Source: Helopsaltes ochotensis (lineage: Eukaryota > Chordata > Aves > Passeriformes > Locustellidae). Taken from it: a DNA stretch of 64,000 bases. Below the pieces are notes generated by a model. It was not told where the DNA came from and searched no databases. It was given only the letters and a program-made list of their open reading frames with translations. A program made the position numbers and the translations under genes. This document shows, piece by piece, positions 60,507 to 64,000 of this stretch (position 1 is the stretch's first letter; every line of letters begins with the position of its first letter). Location: assembly GCA_013400155.1 (NCBI GenBank), contig VXBM01001090.1, positions 186,001-250,000 on the forward strand. Reading direction: 5' to 3'.

Positions 60507-63500
60507 CTAATACAGAATCCTTTTGCCAATTTCATCCCTGTGTGGGAGGTTGGCACTTTATGAAACTATTTCACAATGCATCAAAACTTCATAGATAGCT
60601 ATTATAATGAAGTGTTTTATGTAGTAAAAGTACAGCTAATAGTGTTTCTTCTGGAGTTTATAAATATTCCATAGACTTTTGAAAACTGAAAAAGCTACAG
60701 GCAGATCAAGACTGGTTTAAAAGGCAAATATTAATTATCTTCATTTCTGAAAAGTTGTTTAGCAAATGCCTATTTTTGTGGCTAATAAAGAGGACTGCAC
60801 CGAACTGTAAAAGAACTGTTTGCATCTGCTGGAACTATGACCAAAATCCAGCTAGGCCAGCATCCTTCCTCTGACAAAGGTATCACCAAGTGCTTTGGTA
60901 GAAGTCCTCTCGTAAAAGACATTGTGGAACATTAGTGGGACAATTTTTTTGTTTCAATCTTCTGTTATCTCTTACCATGGTCTGACAGTTTAGCTTTTAA
61001 GTCTGTGTGGTTTTTCAATACAATTCTCTTTCAGACTCTGTGTTCTCAAGCAGTTCTACGTCTTGTACACAAAATAAATTGTCTAGAGACAAGACTAGAC
61101 AATAGGTATAAATTAACTTTAGAAATCATTTAAGGACCATTTGATCAGCTGCTTCTTTGAAACTCTTTCTAATGGTTGTTTTAATGCTGTAATTAGTCAA
61201 GGGGAGCTGTAGTGTTTCCTAAGTGGGGAAAGAGAGTCAATAATAAGATAAAAATAATAAAGGAAAGTAATTTAGAGCATAAATTACCTGAGCAGCTGTA
61301 CATTTCTAGTGATTTTAATGTATGTGAGACTGAATCCAGTGTGAATAAAGATATATTTTTTCCTCATTGTAAATATTCAGTTGAAGCCACAAGAAGGAAT
61401 GTTGGGTATTTCTCATTTGTAGTAACAACATCATTATGCTCTTAGAGTAGTGGGAGAAGAAAATTTCAAATGCTGCCAGTTGCAGTTATATTTCTAAGTA
61501 CAGAGATCTCTCTGAGTATATCAGTCTTTTGCTTAGTTCTCTTTTCAAAATTTACACTCAGAAGTGAATCCTTGCCTTTGCCTATTCAATTTTATGACTT
61601 TTATTTTCACCTGAAATTCTAACATGATCAGTATCTCATTTCTGTGATCTGTATCCTGCCTTCTAATTGCATGTGCAAAACAAGTGGATGGAGGCCTGCG
61701 TCATTCCTGGTTTCTCCTCAGGTATGCACAATTTGCTGTATCTTTGGCATTAAAAAAAGATTTCTGGCCAACTCTAGCACATATTTCTTACTCTTCTAAT
61801 CCAGTTGAGGCTTGTGCAGCTTCTGTACCTCACGGCTTTTTCTCTTCTACTTGTATTGCTGTTCTGCAGTGGTCACAGAACTGGCACAGAATGCTTCCTT
61901 TGCATCATCAATAAACAATGGGAAGAATTTGGAAAATGCATGGAGCCTAATACTTGGTAATTAACGTTCTCTCAGTTTGTGGTCAGCAGTGCTGAGAGGC
62001 TGTGTCATATGAACTAAACCACATCAGTCGTGGCTGAAGTGTCTTTAAGAACTAGAAGAACAAGACTTCAATGAACTTTGTGTATGTGAATGAAGTTAGT
62101 ATAGTTGGCTGATGGTGGGGAATGCCAGCAACTACACGGAGTAAGGAATTAGGGTCTGCAGAGGACAATAGTAATTAAAAAATTCTTTGGAAATATTCTT
62201 GTGCACATAGCCCTTACTTCTTGAGTAAGAATCAACTCAAATATGATATATTTGCATACGTTACCTCGCCAAAGTGTATAGGTATTAATACTCTCAGATG
62301 CTAATCTGAGATATTTTGAAAGGCAGAGAATTGTGGTCACTGGATGTAGCCTGAGAAAGCACCGGAGCAAAGAAAAAGCTGAAGTCTCATTCTGCTCTCC
62401 AGGCTGCTGACATGATTTGTGTGTATTTGTTGCATCAACACGTCCCTCAAAGATGAAATAGGTATCAAGAAAATTTTGGAGAAAATATTGACCTAAACTC
62501 TTACAATAAGAAGAAAGGAATATTTTCATTGCACATACAAGACAATGCAAGCTGAAATACCTGAAGAGAGTCAATGATGAACACAAGAATTGTGGCACAC
62601 CTAGCATCAACAATTTACTCAATTAGAGACATTAAACAAAATTCGAGATAACACTCTTCAGCCAGGGAAAGTCTGTTTATGAAAGAAGTCTATTTCTCAG
62701 ACTCCCTGCCAGTCAACAACTGCAGGGTATTTCTTACAGCACAGGGGCTTATGCCAGAAAAAGGTACTTAACTGGGCTCCAGTAAAGGCTGCAGAGGATG
62801 AGAGAGACACGGGAGGAGATGAAGAAGATGAATCTCTTGGTTAGACTGAGGTGAAAACAAACGTGCTGTCCTTGGGAAAGTGACCTCTTGAAAACATCAG
62901 CTAACCCCCAGGTTTTACCACACTAAACCATGTGTGTCATATTCAGACTGCCTATAGCATGTGCACACTTTATCAGTTCTTACTTGCCTTGCCCATAGCA
63001 AGTACATCTGTGTGTGACCAGAATAAAACTCAGAAGGAGCAATGTTGTCAGTGCCATCACCTTAGGCTCTTTTGGCCACTTTAAAGTGTTTCTTTTCTGT
63101 AACACTCAATAGTTTTTCTCAGTTTTTACCCTTCCAGGAGATTGTTTTTTCTTTGTCAAGGTTTCATTACCATTAAAATCAGGTTATTTGAAGGAGAAGA
63201 AATCCCATTTCTTCTTCATTTAAATTTACTATTAAATTATTTGCTTTTGTAATAACAGTATTTTTTTCATAGTGTCTATGCTACAAATACAATTTTAACA
63301 AATTTCATCTGTGGATGTTGTTTATCTCTGAAAATTTAAAGGAAAAGAGTACAACTTCTCACAGCAATCATTCAATAACAGCAAAGCTTCAAATTTTGCC
63401 AACCATGTAGATTCCATCTGATATATTTTAAAATGTTTTCTTTCACCCACATTTGTATTGGCAAAATACTTTAAAAATATTTACACTCTATTTTTAGTTT

Positions 63501-64000
63501 ACTAGAAAGGAGCTTTTCCATAGCAGAAAATATTACTCTTTTGTTTTGACCACAGATAAGAAATGGCAGCTTTAGGACTAAAACAGAAGGCTGTACCTCC
63601 ACCTGTAGAAACACCCCAGCTAAAGCAAAACACGTAGAGCACCCAGTGCATGCATTTTCAATCCCAGCTGGTACCCACCCACTGGGCACCTCTCAGCTGG
63701 AGAGCGGCTCTGCAGGTTCTACAGTCTTCACCCTGGTTTTCTCAGGTGCAAGAACTTCTAAGAAGAGTCTTCAGCTGAAGAGATATGGAATCTAAGATAT
63801 ATAGGGTATTCAACCTCAGCCAGAAATAGAGTCAGAAATGGGAAAATCTGCTTCCTTTCCAATTTTGCTCCCCTGATGTATATTCTTGGGAGCTTCAATT
63901 CCACGATGAGTCGTGCCAGAAACTCTCCTGTAACTAAGACATCTTAAGGCTGTAAAGGGTCAACAAAGTAAGGCAGCTGCTCTCAAGTGCAGGAAGCTTT

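Larger units (their letters stand above)
51830..64000. other. Intergenic region downstream of SDHAF4
   Basis: A 12-kb stretch without a gene I can support. It contains a CR1 fragment (54012-54222), a T14 run (54821-54834) and an AT/AC microsatellite (60469-60506). In human the next gene is SMAP1, but no segment encoding its ArfGAP zinc-finger region was found. The longest open frame is 62149-62622 on the minus strand, with no recognisable family. Confidence 0.7.

Noticed and set aside
51830..64000. Search for SMAP1 exons expected by synteny
   Set aside because: No segment resembling the ArfGAP zinc-finger coding sequence or any other SMAP1 exon was seen. The gene probably starts to the right of the window.
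1..64000. tRNA, rRNA, microRNA clusters, CRISPR or operon-like arrays
   Set aside because: No cloverleaf, array or clustered-hairpin pattern was noticed by eye. A tRNAscan or Infernal run would be needed to exclude small RNAs fully.

Overview
The window is vertebrate nuclear DNA, most likely from a bird. It has interrupted genes with GT-AG introns, AT-rich introns, and several 5'-truncated CR1 LINE copies of avian type. No bacterial, phage or organelle features are visible. Species cannot be named from the sequence alone.

Two protein-coding genes are present, both on the + strand. The first is FAM135A, covering about 2.9-44.4 kb. I joined 18 coding exons with matching splice phases into one open frame of 1,471 codons plus stop, ending at 43211. 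Only the start of the protein (about 25 residues in the mammalian orthologue) is missing; its exon must lie left of base 1. The protein has an N-terminal FAM135-family region in exons 1-10. A long, low-complexity, probably disordered middle follows, encoded by one 2.3-kb exon (24246-26544). The C-terminal alpha/beta-hydrolase domain (DUF676 putative serine esterase) has a GHSLG nucleophile motif and plausible Asp and His partners. Polyadenylation signals lie near 43575 and 44400.

The second gene is SDHAF4 (succinate dehydrogenase assembly factor 4). Its last two coding exons are at 50446-50595 and 51677-51786, with a poly(A) signal at 51806. Its first exon and promoter are not visible. They probably fall in the 964-base run of N at 47444-48407, because the sequence just right of the gap is unusually CpG-rich. 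The order FAM135A-SDHAF4 on the same strand matches human chromosome 6q13, where SMAP1 comes next. No SMAP1 exon was found, so 51.8-64 kb is read as intergenic.

Repeats are sparse. There are four clear or probable CR1 fragments and one weak one, all antisense to the genes, plus a few homopolymer and microsatellite tracts. I found no new gene system. The most unusual local structure is the CR1 at 19.8-20.2 kb. It is flanked by a 34-bp near-perfect direct repeat and carries a 17-bp snap-back inverted repeat inside.
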